This document shows, one piece after another, positions 52,790-63,702 of a DNA stretch of 64,000 nucleotides. The notes below the pieces were generated by a model, which saw only the letters and a list, made by a program, of their open reading frames with translations, did no database searches and had not been told where the DNA came from. The number at the start of each line of letters is the position of its first letter. Within the stretch, counting starts at the first letter, position 1. Origin of the DNA: Forficula auricularia (taxonomy: Eukaryota; Arthropoda; Insecta; Dermaptera; Forficulidae); assembly GCA_024734495.1 (NCBI GenBank), contig JALMQS010000828.1:2157101-2221100 (forward strand), given 5' to 3'. The position numbers and the translations under genes were made by a program.

Positions 52790-53635
52790 TTTTGGAAGCG
52801 CGAAATTTTGTGTATATATTAGCATTGGGTTTGGGGGGAACGGCGATAAATTGAAGCTAGCCCCCCTTGACAAAAGACCTAGATCCGGCTCTGGGTACAC
52901 AAAAAATTGCCAAAATAAATTAACACATTCAAGTAAAATCGATATATTGACATATTTAAATAACAAATTAAACATATAGTTTGAATTCTTATGTAAACGC
53001 ACGTTATCTTATATGTAATTATAAGATTTAGGCGACGGGGTTTCTCAAAACCAAAATAATTAATCATTTCTTTCAAATCAATGTTTCGCAAAATTCGCTC
53101 TTCAATGCACAACAAAGCTAAATCATTAAGTCTATTTTACGACATTGTCGATTGCAAATAATTTTTGTACGTTTTAAATATGAAAAATAACGTTTTACTG
53201 TACAATCTGATGCTGGGGGACAGGCAAACAAGTGAACATCCTAAGCGCGATATTGACATTCGGATAAATATGAAACAGTTTTACTTCTCGTAGCCACTGA
53301 CATAACGAATTCGGATTCTTTGGTTGGTTTTCGCATCAAGGGTTACAAATCTGAGTTCAAATGAAGAAGTTCGGAGACAACCGTGTCCTCAAGATCTTAG
53401 GGAAGGAGTGAACGCAGATTTTATCCCGCTTTTTTCAAAAAACGAGGTTTTGAAATCAATAACACATTGAAGAATTAAGCTAGGAAAGAAAAACTTAACA
53501 TAAAAGAACGTTTTGATAAGTTATTTTATTAGCTAATCAACAGCTAGCTAGTAAATATTTTTCTGATTTTCTTTAATTTACAGTCGTAAGTTCTGAAGCT
53601 AGAAAAGCCTAAAATTTAATCACTTCTTTGTTTAG
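52790..53635. other. Unassigned sequence
   Basis: 52790-52900 looks like an element end (GGGGGGAACGGCGATAAATT, CCTAGATCCGGCTCTGGG). 53140-53500 is not AT-extreme and shows no recognised coding motif. No gene supported. Confidence 0.35.
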
Positions 53636-53642
53636 AAAATAC

Positions 53643-53800
53643 CGAGGGATGAACCGCGACCTAATATCGTGTATACCTACTTCCACTTTCATTTCCAAGT
53701 AGAAGACAAATAGATGAAGGGCCATTATCTATTGAATTCCAAAATAATTCCACATAATTCCAAAGACGTGTACACCTAATTCTAATCGCGGTTCACCACG
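53643..53800. mobile_element. MITE family B, copy 3
   Basis: Ends CGAGGGATGAACCGCGA and TCGCGGTTCACCACG, flanked by a perfect 8-base duplication GAAAATAC (53635-53642, 53801-53808). This copy fixes the family's ends and duplication length. Confidence 0.85.
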
Positions 53801-53939
53801 GAAAATACAAACATTTTGCCACCACACCGAACTTTCTTCTGCATCCCTGTCTATGTTATTGTAATTACTTAATATAATTCCATATAGCCAGACAAATAGA
53901 TAATTAATCCTTGATTTTTCTAAACACGAAATAAATTGT

Positions 53940-54185
53940 CAGGTTCTGATGTGGCCATCCACTTGACTTTACCATACACTTCTGGTTGAGTTTGGTACAA
54001 GGACCTAGATTTTAATTTTTTAACTCTACGACCCCCCTCACTTATTAGAGCTTTTTTGTAGACCGAAATGGCATTTTAATCAAAATAGTTTCAGCCGTTT
54101 TTGAGATATTTCGAAAAAAAGGAAGCAAAAAAAACCACTTTTTTCATCCACGATTACAATACTTGACCAAACCCTGTATGGTAAA
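53940..54185. repeat. Family A, deleted copy
   Basis: Starts AGGTTCTGATGTGGCCATCC, then one truncated unit, then the terminal segment to TTGACCAAACCCTGTATGGT. Most units are lost. Confidence 0.65.
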
Positions 54186-54189
54186 GTAA

Positions 54190-56020
54190 AACCAAAATAA
54201 ATATATAATTAAAAAAATGCGAGAATGAAATATTTCTGCAGACCTGCTCTAGGCTTCGTGGGTGGACCGATTAATAAATGAAGTTTAAAAGTAAAATAAT
54301 TTTAAATTCGATCACACGCTGAAGGATAGAGGCAGCTATAATATTTGTAGTTAATGAGTTGAAATTTTGGGCAAAAGTTTGTATTGATTATTATCTTTCT
54401 GTTCAGTTTCAGCTTTCTTTCTAGCTCAAAACGTTCGTTGACGAAAAAATGCCAAATCTCCAAAATGTACAAAAAGTATACATATACCTATTTAGTCTAG
54501 AAAGAAGTTTTCACTTTTTCTTTTAATTTTATCCAGAATGACATATAATGAAAAAAAATTATTTTCAGGCAACAATTTCGATAAGGTGATAAGAAGTTTC
54601 GAATTTTGTAGCTGATACGATGATTGGTTGCGGAACGCAGGGGGGTACATGACCAATGGATTTTTGGACCCTTTGTGGCCTCTGGGGACCACAATATCCG
54701 ATTTTATGTCCTAAATCCGGTTTCCAACTATTAAGGGCATCGACTCCTTCAACCTAGAAGTTACCAAACGAAATTATCTTTTTTTATCTCTGTTAGGACC
54801 CAGGCAGGCGATACTTCATATTATATTCTATAGAATGAAAATATTTCCTGTACAGATAGAAAAAATCTTGGGTTTGTGGTAAACAAATATTTGATTCACG
54901 ATATGTACCGAAGGTTTTCGAAAGATCCTTGGACCCTAGCGAAGACGAAAAATTCCAGGTCTAACTATAACTACAAGTCCTGTTAAATGATTCAGGACAT
55001 TCTATAAAAAAATGAAACTTATATTTTGAAACAACGTTTATTTTGGCTCCCACCTGAAAATCCTTTCACAATAAAAAAGTCTTTATTCTGACATAGAAAT
55101 GTTGCCCTTACTTGGATCAATATCATTAAAATTTAATTCAAGACATACCAGTATATCATTGGAAGATTTTGAGCTACGGTGATAATATTATAAATCTTTT
55201 TGAAGAGCACTAGTAATATAGTATTCAATGAGCCTCAATGATCATAATTTGAAAAAAATTTCAATATTTCCATGATTGTTAAATTTGAAAAATTTTCTAT
55301 TATAAAGCAATTTTGAGCCGCGAAAGTTGAATAATGTAATCAATAATTTCTTATGTTAATGCTATATATTTAGAAAATTATTTTATTATTTTTTGAAAAG
55401 GAAAAATGAATTGAACTCCCGACAGGATTCGAACCCGTGTCTCTCTTAATACTATCTTTGGCCGAGAATTTTTAGCTTGGTTTATTAAAAGAGGGAGTTT
55501 TAAAAATATTTCTTCCAAACGAAAGATAATTTTATTTGTTTTTTGTTTATTTTCATAGATTCTAATGAAAGTGAGTTCAGCGAAGAATCTACTGACACAA
55601 CACTCTAGCTAAGTAATTAAAAATTAATATAATGAATTTTGGAAAAATTTGTACCTTCGGATCTTAGACTTTAGACTTCTTAGAGTTCAAAATAGTCTTC
55701 AAACATGATTTTGGCTGCTAAAATAAAATCTATGACTTCAACTTATATTGTTTTGTATTCAACAAGCATTTAAAATGTATTTCTTCCTTTAATTATCATT
55801 TTTACTGCCAAAAATTTAATAAGAAAAAACGTATTTAAAATATTGGTAATTAAATATTCAAATCTAGTAAACTTTCATCAAAGAAAAGATTTTAGAACCA
55901 AATATACATCAAATGAATAAAACTTTCATAACACGTGATTGAGAGAAATTAGTTACTTAAATGAAAATTTGGAATATTTATTATAAGAGACTGGCAGATA
56001 TAATTATTAATATCTCAGTA
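54190..56020. other. Unassigned stretch, no gene supported
   Basis: Short minus-strand frames at 54492-54694 overlap one another and match no family I know. The block GGGGACCACAATATCCGATT may belong to a repeat. 55425-55450 has a tRNA T-arm-like sequence (minus) but no full tRNA. Confidence 0.35.
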
Positions 56021-56029
56021 TTAGATGAA

Positions 56030-56780
56030 GACAGTCCCGAAATAAACAAAAAGAAACTTCCAACAAATAATATTTATTAGATGAAGGAAGAAGTATCAGC
56101 CAAAGTTGGATGAGCTGGGTTCAATAAAACACCCTGAATAAAAAGTTGCCTGAATTTATTTGGGCATCTTCAGTTAAATAAATTCAGGCCGAAATGTTTT
56201 ATTGAGGGTGTTTTATTGAACCCAGCGCATCCAACTTTGGCTGATACCTCCTCCTTCATCTAATCCAGTTTCATCACAGCCACGAACTCTAACAACAAAA
56301 ATAATATTTATTATTGAACATATATTTCTCTTATAATATTGTTTCGAAACCGACGCGACGTTTAGGGGATCTTCCCTCCTTCCTAAGGGTTCAAAATGGT
56401 CCACAGAGTACTCTTCCTTCTTGTCTCCTCTCTCAGTGTTAGTTGGTATGTAGAGATTACTTTAAGATTTCCCATTATCAGTAGAACTAAGTATTATTAT
56501 TATTATATTATTATATTACAGCATTACTCTGTTCTATTGATAATGGGAAGTCTTAAAGTAATTTCTAATTACCAACTAACCCTGAGAGAGGACACAAGAA
56601 GGAAGAGTACTATGTGCTTCCTTCATGGTCCCTTTTGAACCTTTAGGAAGGAGGGAAGATCTTTCTAAACGTCGGTTTCGAAATAATATTATAAGAGAAT
56701 TTTTTTCAATAATAAATATTATTTGTTGAAAATAGTCTCTTGTTTATTTCCGAATTGCCTTCATTCAATCCTGAGATATA
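56030..56780. repeat. Decayed hammerhead-bearing retroelement copies
   Basis: 56080-56260 is a palindromic pair of the 36955-37205 family (GATGAAGGA, GGGTTCAATAAAACACCCT, CTGAATTTATTTGGGCATC) with damaged cores. 56340-56400 (minus) and 56620-56690 (plus) are opposed relatives of the 51907 type: stem I TTTTGAACC with GGTTTCGAAA and GGAAGGAGGGAAGATC are recognisable but the cores read TTAGGA and TAAA. Confidence 0.6.
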
Positions 56781-56959
56781 TTTATTTAAATATGAAAATT
56801 ATAAAAGTGTACTTTATTTCATTTTTATAATTTTATTAATTGTCGCGAAAAGATGTTTCAGGTTCAACATTCGGGGGTGCAACTTCTTCAGAAACAATCG
56901 CAGCAGTTACGAAGAGGAACCCTACACAACGAATCATAAGAATATGTAAATAAAATATT

Positions 56960-57380
56960 GAGGCATCAATTATCTATTTCTCATTAAATTATTTCGTTAC
57001 TCCCAAAATTTGTCAATTCTACTAAAAAGTTACTTGACCTCTACACCTCCCCCCCTCCAGGAAAATTCCTACGCCAATAGGCTTCATGTGGATACAACTA
57101 AATGAAATCAATCCACGGAAATAATAAAAATTCAGAATTTCAAATTCCTTGTATTTCAACTCACTAGGATATATAAATTGATCGATGCTTATGGGAGAAT
57201 TGTCCAGGCAAATTCTTAAAAGAAATCTAATTTTTCAATGTATTGGTTTCAGATTCAGCAACCAATTCATCAATTCGAAATGGATAAATTCAGAAAATAT
57301 ATAGAATTCACTCAAATTCTAGGTAGTAGAAATAGACAAGTTAATAAATATTTTATGAAGAATTTTAATTAAATAATATC
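56960..57380. other. AT-rich sequence, nothing recognised
   Basis: Apart from a C-run near 57044-57053 next to a possible element end, no feature is supported. Confidence 0.35.
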
Positions 57381-57389
57381 CTAACCAAG

Positions 57390-57515
57390 TGGACCCGGGT
57401 TCGAATCCGACTCGAGGCATCCGGCCAAAATCTGACCCTCGGGGTAGGGAAATAAAATAAATAGCATCGTAAATGGCTTATGGCTAGAAAGGCCGAAAAG
57501 CCAAAAAAAAAAAAA
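57390..57515 (+). mobile_element. 5'-truncated tRNA-derived SINE
   Basis: B box CCCGGGTTCGAATCCGAC and the 3' body GGCTTATGGCTAGAAAGGCC-GAAAAGCC with poly(A) equal the SINE at 36410; the A-box part is missing and a 25-base insertion follows the B box. Confidence 0.8.
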
Positions 57516-57548
57516 AAAAGTCGATCTGTGTCGTAGGACACCGGATAG

Positions 57549-58446
57549 GAACGAAGTTCCTTATTATAAAAATATTAATTTTAAGTTCTATTCTAGGTAT
57601 AAAGAAAAATAATTATTCGGGTATACATTTTTTATTATGATTTTTTTATCGATAAAAAGCAAAGAAACTTCTTTATAAAATTATCTTAACACCTTTATTT
57701 TATTTACAATGATTTATAAAAATATATAATATATAATAATAATAATATACAAAAAGAAACAGGTATTTATATGAATAATAATAATTAAGCCTAATTATGT
57801 TCTATCATAGAAACTATAGCTTTATGGTAACTAAAATAAGATATATATATTTGTGATTCGATTTTTGCCAAATATCTATTTGATTTTTGCCAAATATCTA
57901 TTTGAGAAAAAACAGTATATGAATTTATACAATGTTTTACTCAGTATATTATATAAATATCTAACTAATAGATACTCTAATAATAAATAAATAAATAATC
58001 TTAGATATTTTAATAATAATTCATCAAATCCTCGTTGGAAATCAAATTCCAAGGAATTTTTTCTTCTTCTTTAATTTTTATTTCCTTAAATAGAATAAAT
58101 AAATAATAAAATTCAATTAATTAAATAAATAAATAAATTATAGGAATTAGTTATGAAATCAATTAGGGATTCACGGGGAAAATTTTTTAAAGAGGATTAT
58201 TTCGATAAATAGAAGCAGAGAGGTAGAGAAGGGTAATGAAATACTAACCTGTTGAATCGAAGGATGTTCGAGAAATGGAATTCAGACAGCACAAGCCAGA
58301 GGCCCCGCCTCCAGAGTGGCTGAGTGGATGCGCGCGCATGAGCATTTTTCAATTTTTCTTAACGCTACGGACGTTTTTTTAATTTTTCTTAACGCTACGG
58401 ACGTTTTTTACCGGTTAGGGTACCACTCCGAGGCGTCCCATAAGGA
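57549..58446. repeat. Region bounded by GGAACGAAGTTCC hairpins
   Basis: The hairpin with its CTTA end is at 57549-57565 and, inverted, at 58431-58446; the single copy near 32647 has the left-hand orientation. Between them are AT-rich sequence and, near the right end, a 33-base tandem duplication (TTAACGCTACGGACGTTTTT at 58358 and 58390). Confidence 0.4.
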
Positions 58447-58683
58447 ACTTCGTTCCAAAAAATTAAATAATATAGTACCTATCTTTTATTAATGTTTTCA
58501 TTTTAGATAGAAAATGCAATGTTCAATGAAGAATCATAAACTACAATTTTTTTGTATCAATACAAAATTTATATATCTAAAAAATCATTTTGTTGTGGTT
58601 GTAGCAATAATTGAATGAAAATGAAAAATTATTTTTAAAATTATATTGTTCTTCATAATTTTATTTAATTTTTACCCTATTAC

Positions 58684-58780
58684 AGTGTTTCTCAATCTGG
58701 GTTCCGCGGAACCGCAGGGTTCTACAAAGGGAGGTTTAGGGTTCCTCGCGCCTAGAGGTCAATAAAAGAAAAAATAGAAA
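58684..58780 (+). mobile_element. hAT element end fragment
   Basis: CAGTGTTTCTCAATCTGGGT followed by TCCGCGGAACC is a standard hAT terminus; no partner end was found nearby. Confidence 0.55.
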
Positions 58781-58927
58781 AACAAAAATAGTACTTATCT
58801 GTATCACCCCTCAAAAAATTTGTCATATAAAAAAAATAAACTGATGTGGCCATCGACATTACTTTACCATTAACCTTCGCCCTCTCTTATATTTAATATT
58901 TTATTCACATACATATCCTATACTACT

Positions 58928-59310
58928 AAAGGGCATTTGTGCTTGCCTCTGTTTGTAACTACCTATGCCCCCCCAACAAAAACAGTAGTCATGGTTACCA
59001 ATTTAAATGAAATTATCTATATATATAAAAGTAAGATCTTTTCTGTACATTAAGGTGGAGGTGTGGGGGTGGGGTTGGGGACGGGTGCATGGTGCGTGGG
59101 GTGGGGGTGCTGGTTGGGTTTCAGGGGGGGTCCAGAGGGCGAGCCCCCTGGCTAGCAAGAAAGCCGCCGAAAGCGGGCCTTGCAGCTAGTAGTAGTAAAG
59201 GGCATTTGTGCCTGTCTCTTTATGCTTGTTTGTACCTATGTATGTCCGTCCCCCAATAAAAACAGTCGTCATGGTTACCAATTTAAATGAACTTATGTAC
59301 ATATATGTTA
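58928..59310. repeat. Direct duplication flanking a mini-Helitron
   Basis: AAAGGGCATTTGTGC ... GTCATGGTTACCAATTTAAA occurs at 58928-59008 and 59197-59295, on both sides of the Helitron at 59016-59189. Suggests a tandem or composite Helitron in which one element inserted into, or was copied with, a neighbour. Confidence 0.65.
59016..59189 (+). mobile_element. Mini-Helitron
   Basis: 5' TCTATATATATAAAAG preceded by A, 3' hairpin CCGC-CGAAA-GCGG, then GCCTTGCAG and CTAG followed by T. 174 bases with a G-rich middle (59050-59140). Same ends as the 33146-33929 Helitron. Confidence 0.75.
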
Positions 59311-60535
59311 GCCTCGTGGCTCTCTTGATATTTGACCATAACGCGTTCTCAACGTTATCTGATGGAACCACGACACGACGGACAGGTTGTAACTTGTCAA
59401 CCAACACACGTCGAGTTTGTGTTCATAATTGAATGCCATCTCCGAGTGTGAACATCTGTGCGTTAATCATGGCTAGTAAAATGAACATATTTTATAATTA
59501 TCTAGCTGCGACATCCACCTTCGGCGGGCCTCTTGCTACCCAAAGACTAAGTTCGATTATTAAAAACCATTTGCCAAAAAAGTAGTGTGATCTAAGGTGC
59601 TGCCAAGTTCAACATCATCAATTTATTAAATGAGTCGAGAATATATACCTAGTAGCTTCAATTAAAAGGCATGTTTTTCATTTTACATTTTCATCAATAT
59701 TTATTAAATTTAAATTTTTAGCTGAAACAATTTTTCTGGCTTTTACGCATAGTTAGGTATGTGTGTCACGAAATATGTTCCCAATCATGGGAACATAATA
59801 AGAGCGGATGATAGGGCTAAAAGGAAGAGGTGGAGGCCTTTTCAAACAATAATAATAATAATAATTTAATGCGTAAACGCTAAGTTTTAGGAAAATAATA
59901 TCAGCTAAAAATGGGAAATCAATAAATGGACATTCAAAATGAACAAAATGCGTTCTAATTGCAGCTACTATATGTTCTCAACTCATTCCGACACCAACCT
60001 GATAATAATGTCAGTCTCCGACTGATCGTAAAGCCCATGTGTCTCATAATTGGTAACAGTCGGATATCGGGTTAATACACTCATTTCGGTTAAGTCTCAG
60101 TCTTGCCACATGGGTATAAGAATTGCTCGTTTAATATAATAAGAAGTATTCTCTTTTTCTAAATATTAATATACATTTTAACAATACGTGAAGCTTTTTC
60201 CAAGAATAAAATTCACTGAAAGCAAAATTATAAGCTCAACTATATAAGATAAAAAAAAATAATGAAGTTTCGAATATTTAAAAATTCTTCTTCTTTTCAT
60301 ATTTTCATTTTCTAAAATATTTATTATCTCAGTAATTTATATGCTACGACACTAACCAAGTGTATAGTTATATCATTCTAGTAGAAGGAGTCAAAGAATT
60401 GGGGGTTTCTAGAACAATTAATTGATAATTTCTCTTCTGGTCTAAAACTTGTCAGAACTTGTCTTTTAGATCTTTGCGCGTTCTTATATGTCAATAGATA
60501 ATGGATAGTCAGGGATTATTATATCCGTGGCCCTT
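59310..60535. other. Intergenic sequence, nothing firm
   Basis: Includes ATTGCTCGTTTAATATAATA at 60122 (inverted partner 63611) and a short TAA/AAT run near 59850. The block at 59495-59540 (TAGCTGCGACATCCACCTTC) may be another element end. Confidence 0.35.
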
Positions 60536-60539
60536 TTAA

Positions 60540-61629
60540 AAAATAAATCTGAAACTATAATCGACGCAAATAAATCTAACGGTCGTGACTACCAATTCGA
60601 AAACTATACACTTCATTCAAAATTTCGAAAAAAGGAGGGGTCTGCTGTTATATTAGAAAGGACATTCACAGTAGGCGTTTAACTAATCTAGAATCTAATG
60701 AATTCGATGTCATATGGATCAAAATCACGATAGGCCAATCAACTAAATTCTTCTGCGTAATATATTTTCTCCCCAAAGACCCCAGATACCAACAATTTTT
60801 TGACTACCTCCTTGAGTTCCATAGCAGTATCCGGAAAGAATTTCCATCTTCTGAAATATCTTTCCTAGGCGACTTTAACGTCCACAACAAAAATTGGTTA
60901 AAATTTTCTAGCCAAAATTCCCCCGCAGGCTCCGTCGCTGAAATCTTCTCTACGGCGTGTGATCTCACGCAAATTATTAACGGCCCTACAAGAATCCCAG
61001 ACAAAGCCAATGAAAAATCTAATCTTCTCGATCTTTTCATCACTTCCCACCCTTCGTCATATGAAGCTAAAATTTCGGCCCCTTTAAGTAAATTTGACCA
61101 CAATTTGATAAAAATTAAAACCTCCGCCAATTTACCAAAACCCCCATCAGCCCACACCAACCCCAGAAAAATATGGCTATTCGATAACGTTAATTGGGAT
61201 GACATGCGTGACTTTTTTGCCGCTTACCGGTGGAAACAACTCTGCATCAGAGATAAAAACGCTTCAGAATTCGCAGACGCCTTTAACAAGGCAATTCAAA
61301 CAGGCCTAGAAATCTACGTCTCCTCAAAATCGATTAAAGGAAACAAGGATTCTAAGCCCTCATTTGGAAAACAATGCGCAGATTCCGTCCGTGAAAAAAA
61401 CAAATCTTTTCAGAAATGTCAACTTTCACGTCTAGAATGTGACCGAATTGAATTTAGCTCATGCAAAAAAATCATCTCTGAGGCAAAAAAATCATTCGAT
61501 CAGAGGATAGCTGACCGTCTCGCATCTTGCCCCAATGGAAAACGAGGCTTTTTCTCTTTACACAAGGCAATAAATAGAAATTTCGCGTCTCCCTCACTTC
61601 CGCCCCTCTTTCACCCAAATGACCAGTAG
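60540..61629 (+). pseudogene. Non-LTR retrotransposon ORF2: endonuclease domain
   Basis: Plus frame open from about 60625 to the TAG at 61627. It shows the APE-type endonuclease in order: GVCCYIRKD, FCVIYFLPKDPRYQQFF, the FLGDFNVHNKNWL motif (catalytic GDFN), LTQIINGPTRIPD, LLDLFITSHP and DHNLI. A linker to PSLPPLFHP follows. The first part of the endonuclease lies in the AT-rich stretch before 60625 or is lost. One frameshift near 61629 separates it from the RT frame, so the element is dead. Confidence 0.85.
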
Positions 61630-61634
61630 CCACG

Positions 61635-62555
61635 ACCCCCACTGAAAAAGCTAAATCACTAGCCTCCTATTTCGCAATTAACTCCACTTTAGATGACAAA
61701 GGGCTGAACCCGCCAACTTATACCCCCCAAACCAACCTCATGGGCAAAATAATTTTCAGGCCCCAAATAATCATAAAAGCCATTAATAAATTAAATTTCA
61801 ACTCTGCCGCTGGCCCGGATGACATCCCACCAATTCTCATTAAAAAATGCGCCCCTGAACTTGCCCCTATTTTATCCAAGCTATTCCAACTCTCTTACGA
61901 ATCGGGCATATTCCCCAAAAGCTGGAAAATAGCCAGAGTCACAGCTATTCCTAAAAAAGGAGACTCTTCACAAATCTCTAATTACAGACCTATCTCGATT
62001 ACCTCTGTTCTTTCCAAAATAATGGAATTGGTTATAAACCAACACGTCCTTCATCACTTAGAAAATAATAAATTAATTCACGATAGGCAATATGGATTTA
62101 GACACAATCGTTCCACAGGCGACATCTTAACCTATGTCACCCACACCTGGAACAAAACTCTAGAGGCCGGAAAAGAAACCCTCGCTGTAGCCCTTGATAT
62201 CACCAAAGCTTTTGACCAGGTTTGGCAGAAAAATCTTCTTGCCAAACTGCCAGCCTTTGGATTTACACGAACACTTCGCAAATGGATAGAAAGCTTTCTG
62301 ACAAACCGAAGTATACAATTTGTGGTGGATGGAATATCATCTGAATCGTTCTCCACAAACGCTGGTGTTCCCCAAGACTCTGTAATCTCCTCCACACTCT
62401 TCCTAATTTATATAAACGACCTTATCGATCAAACGTCAAACCCCACTCATTGTTACGCCGACGATAGCACTCTACACGGCAAACCCTCACTCCCGAATAA
62501 TCGAATCAATGTTGCCTCCTCAATTACTCTCGACCTAGAAAAACTGAATAAATGA
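61635..62555 (+). pseudogene. Non-LTR retrotransposon ORF2: reverse transcriptase domain
   Basis: Continues in another frame from TTPTEKAKSLASYFA (61634). RT blocks: SAAGPDDIPP, PKSWKIARVTAIPKKGD, NYRPISI, DRQYGFRHNRST, ALDITKAFDQVW, GVPQDSVISSTLFLIYIND and the catalytic YADDSTLH. In the GVPQ block the usual Gly is Asp and Leu-Ser-Pro is changed. A TGA at 62553-62555 replaces the expected Trp before GSQNLVNFN. The element is of the jockey/CR1 group seen widely in arthropods; clade not fixed. Confidence 0.9.
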
Positions 62556-62660
62556 GGCTCTCAAAATTTAGTTAACTTTAATACAAACATCAATATTGTC
62601 TAATTTCTAGGCGCGAAAATAAAGATTTCCCTGATATTCACTGATATACCCTGAAAATGT

Positions 62661-63210
62661 GTGACAGCCTATCCATGTTGGGCGTCTCTGTCGCATCTGA
62701 CCTGTCTTGGAATGAACACATCTCCTCTGTGGCGAAATCTGCAGCAAGGAAGAAGGTTAATTGACGATTCTACCCTCACCGACTCCCTCGACTCGCTGGC
62801 TCATCGAAGAAATGTCTCTGCCCTTTCCCTCTTCTATAGATACTATCACGGCAGGTGCTCTGATGAGATAAAATCAATAATTCCCCCCAAAGCATGTTGT
62901 ACGTAGCACGCGTTTTGCAGACTCCCAACACTCTTTCGCGGTCAAATTAGAAAAGTGCCGGACCACTTCATTCGCCAATACATATATCCCCATGACTTCA
63001 AGGAACTGGAACTCTCTCCCAGCCTCCATCTTTCCCAGCACCTATAATCTTCAAACCTTCAAAACCGGAGTGCATAGACCCCTACGTCTACACCCTCTCA
63101 CTTAATCAACTTTCCCTTCTCTTCGGTAATGCAAGGGTCTTTCGAGATCCATAGGAGCTGCATCTTTACTGGTGCACCCCTTCTTGAATTCGATTGCATT
63201 AAAAAAAAAT
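62661..63210 (+). pseudogene. Non-LTR retrotransposon ORF2 C-terminus and 3' end
   Basis: VSVASDLSWNEHISSVAKSA, then an internal deletion (about 60 codons missing near 62755), then LIDDSTLTDSLDSLAHRRNV, LSLFYRYYHGRCSDEI and, in another frame, SRNWNSLPASIFP. The 3' end GAGCTGCATCTTTACTGGTG and a poly(A) run (63200-63209) close the element. A shorter copy of this end is at 50960-51335. Confidence 0.85.
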
Positions 63211-63600
63211 ATCATTCCTCATATCCTTTTTTAATCCCATTCGATTGAAACCATGGCTGCCCAATATAAAGTTATAAAATTCCTTAAAACATTGAGATAT
63301 ATATGTAGATACTGGAAAACACACAATAATTTGGACTGTTAATTTTTCTCTCTAAAATAAGAAATCTGAAAATCTACTGTGAAATTTTCGAAAAATAAAA
63401 GTGCTAATTTTAAATTTTGAATCTGGAACTAGATTTCAAGATTTTCGAAAAAATAATCTTCTTGTTGGTCTATTTTCGACTCCATTTTAATTAGAAATAA
63501 ATTTTCTACTTGCAAACTTTCTGATTGAATATTCTAGAACAACAATTAGATACTGACCTGAAAGAAAAATTGAATATTCTCTTTTAATTTTATTAATCTT
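63210..63600. other. AT-rich sequence, nothing recognised
   Basis: Downstream flank of the LINE without a supported feature. Confidence 0.4.
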
Positions 63601-63649
63601 ATTAATCTTATTATATTAAACGAGCAATTCTTATATATCTACTCTTATT

Positions 63650-63700
63650 ATATATATATATATATATACTCTTATTATATATATATATATATAATTTATA
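63650..63700. repeat. TA-rich microsatellite
   Basis: Two (TA)n runs separated by CTCTTATTATATA, just left of a Helitron-like terminus. Confidence 0.8.
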
Positions 63701-63702
63701 TA

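Noticed and set aside
54492..54694. 65-66-codon minus-strand frames
   Set aside because: Two frames overlap in different registers, with no recognised motif or neighbouring exon.
55395..55480. tRNA gene on the minus strand
   Set aside because: Only a T-arm-like ACGGG-TTCGAAT-CCTGT is found; no matching acceptor, D or anticodon arms. Probably a SINE or tRNA relic.
56854..56950. Possible terminal exon after ATGTTTCAG with a stop next to AATAAA
   Set aside because: Three frames are open over this short stretch, none matches a protein I recognise, and no upstream exon was found.
61105..61629. Independent 174-codon gene
   Set aside because: It is in frame with, and continuous from, the endonuclease part of the LINE upstream.
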